A stretch of DNA of 16,438 bases, from NCBI GenBank assembly GCA_913020705.1, contig CAJWBY010000108.1, positions 1-16,438 on the forward strand, given 5' to 3'. Below the pieces are notes generated by a model. That model worked only from the letters and a program-made list of their open reading frames with translations, was not told where the DNA came from and did no database searches. Each line of letters opens with the position of its first letter. Position 1 is the first letter of the stretch. The position numbers and the translations under genes are program-made. Below are positions 15,678 to 16,438 of the stretch, piece by piece. This DNA comes from an uncultured Colwellia sp. GTDB lineage: Bacteria > Pseudomonadota > Gammaproteobacteria > Enterobacterales > Alteromonadaceae.

Positions 15678-16325
15678 ATGAAAAATGATAATGAATCGAC
15701 AACTGCATCAGCATCAATAAGAACGAATGAAAAATCTAGACGACATTTTCTGAAAGGTTTTACCACTATGTTGGGTGGTGTTGCCGTTGGTTCATTGGTC
15801 ACTGGAAATGCTATTTCTGTTGCGATGGCCTATGTGCCAAGTAATGAAAAGATACTAACTGACGGTAAAATATTTAATAAAAATCAATTGGTATTACTTA
15901 AGCAAATTTGTTCAATCGTTATTCCTAAAACCGATACATTAGGCGCAGCAGAAGTTGATACCCATGGTTTTATTGATAATCAACTTTATCATTGTCACAC
16001 CAAAGAAGACCATAATAAGGTGCTAGCACTATTAACACTGATTGATAGTCGTGCTAAACAGCAGGGATCAAATTCATTTATCAAGCTGACTGCTAAGCAA
16101 CAGTTTCAACTGTTGACTGAACTTGATTTAGGAGAGCACAGTTTTGATCAAATTCAGCGTGCAGATTTTAAGTTGTTGAAACAATATATTTGTTTTGGAT
16201 ATTACACCTCTGAAGTCGGAGCCACGCAAGAGTTACGTTATGACCCAGTTCCGGGCGGGTTTAAAGGTTCCATTCCTTATATAAAGTCTGCTCCAACTTG
16301 GGCAACTCGTGGTTTATTTAATTAA
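15678..16325 (+). CDS. Tat-exported gluconate-2-dehydrogenase subunit 3 family protein (small subunit of a glycoside 3-dehydrogenase)
   Basis: This 215-residue protein carries a twin-arginine signal. SRRHFLK at 20-26 is followed by a hydrophobic segment, with likely cleavage after A51 (AMA-Y). The mature part has the family's IVIPKTDTLGAAE segment (about 80-92) and the diagnostic GYYTSEVGATQELRY (174-188) followed by PVPGGFKG. In characterised flavin glucoside 3-dehydrogenases, a small subunit of this kind carries the signal for a GMC catalytic partner that has none and exports it by piggyback. The next gene is exactly such a partner. GAGAG about ten bases upstream supports the ATG at 15678. 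It follows the transporter by 37 bases. Gluconate oxidation is the alternative implied by the family name but is less likely here. Confidence 0.88.
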   Translation: MKNDNESTTASASIRTNEKSRRHFLKGFTTMLGGVAVGSLVTGNAISVAMAYVPSNEKILTDGKIFNKNQLVLLKQICSIVIPKTDTLGAAEVDTHGFIDNQLYHCHTKEDHNKVLALLTLIDSRAKQQGSNSFIKLTAKQQFQLLTELDLGEHSFDQIQRADFKLLKQYICFGYYTSEVGATQELRYDPVPGGFKGSIPYIKSAPTWATRGLFN

Positions 16326-16364
16326 GCAATCGACATAACAACTTCTTCGGTATGAGAAAATAAA

Positions 16365-16438
16365 ATGAAAGAACAAGTATATATAAATAAAAGCAGTGAA
16401 GTTTATGATGCGATTGTTATTGGCTCAGGAATTTCAGG
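16365..16438 (+). CDS. GMC-family FAD oxidoreductase, N-terminus only (cut by window end)
   Basis: From the ATG at 16365, 24 codons are visible. They end in DAIVIGSGISG, the beta-strand and GxGxxG loop that binds the ADP part of FAD. There is no signal peptide, as expected of a catalytic subunit exported together with the Tat-bearing protein encoded 39 bases upstream. By family and context it should be the catalytic subunit of a glycoside 3-dehydrogenase, passing electrons to a cytochrome c whose gene may lie beyond the window. Only the flavin-binding start is seen, so the GMC assignment rests mainly on its neighbour. Confidence 0.75.
   Translation, partial: MKEQVYINKSSEVYDAIVIGSGIS

Noticed and set aside
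1..16438. CRISPR arrays, tRNA/rRNA genes, insertion sequences or phage genes
   Set aside because: I saw no regularly spaced repeats, no cloverleaf or rRNA-like sequence, no transposase or integrase motifs, and no terminal inverted repeats with target duplications.

Overview
The window is AT-rich chromosomal DNA, most like a marine gammaproteobacterium of the Alteromonadales (Colwellia/Thalassotalea type). This rests on protein style, low GC, and the TonB receptor/SapC/cupin/tryptophan-halogenase gene order common in that group; the species cannot be fixed from the sequence. Almost every gene can be assigned to a family. The exact substrate and the role of the halogenase module cannot.

Left part (1-2213): the tail of an unidentified gene overlaps by one base a DUF938-type methyltransferase. 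It is followed by a GNAT acetyltransferase and a lone exported solute-binding-like protein. Middle part: a leftward PAS-AraC regulator (2230-2997) lies back to back with a rightward block. That block comprises a large TonB-dependent receptor (3491-6601), a SapC-family protein, a cupin/JmjC-like protein with an intact metal triad, and two different flavin-dependent 'tryptophan halogenase' family proteins. It ends at a hairpin terminator near 11825-11867. A second hairpin terminator lies inside the block, between the receptor and sapC.

Right part (12069-end): a second rightward operon. It encodes a Gfo/Idh/MocA oxidoreductase, a xylose-isomerase-like TIM-barrel protein, an FHS-like major facilitator, a Tat-exported gluconate-2-dehydrogenase subunit 3 family protein, and the start of a GMC flavoprotein cut by the window edge. 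By family knowledge the last two form a periplasmic FAD glycoside 3-dehydrogenase. The TIM-barrel and Gfo/Idh/MocA enzymes are the kinds that eliminate, hydrate and reduce 3-keto sugars.

Inferred working model: a glycoside enters through the TonB receptor, is oxidised at C3 in the periplasm, is imported by the facilitator, and is cleaved by elimination/hydration. No glycoside hydrolase is visible in the window. Both operons carry an identical 14-base element upstream (3079-3092 and 11908-11921). In front of the second operon its core recurs after exactly 21 bases, a spacing typical of AraC-family sites, so the PAS-AraC protein is the obvious candidate to control both. Other non-coding signals worth attention are a long purine-rich receptor leader with a long-range inverted repeat enclosing a possible 23-codon upstream ORF, a LacI-type 14-base palindrome between the cupin and first halogenase genes, and a 10-base inverted repeat at the likely 5' end of the second operon's transcript.
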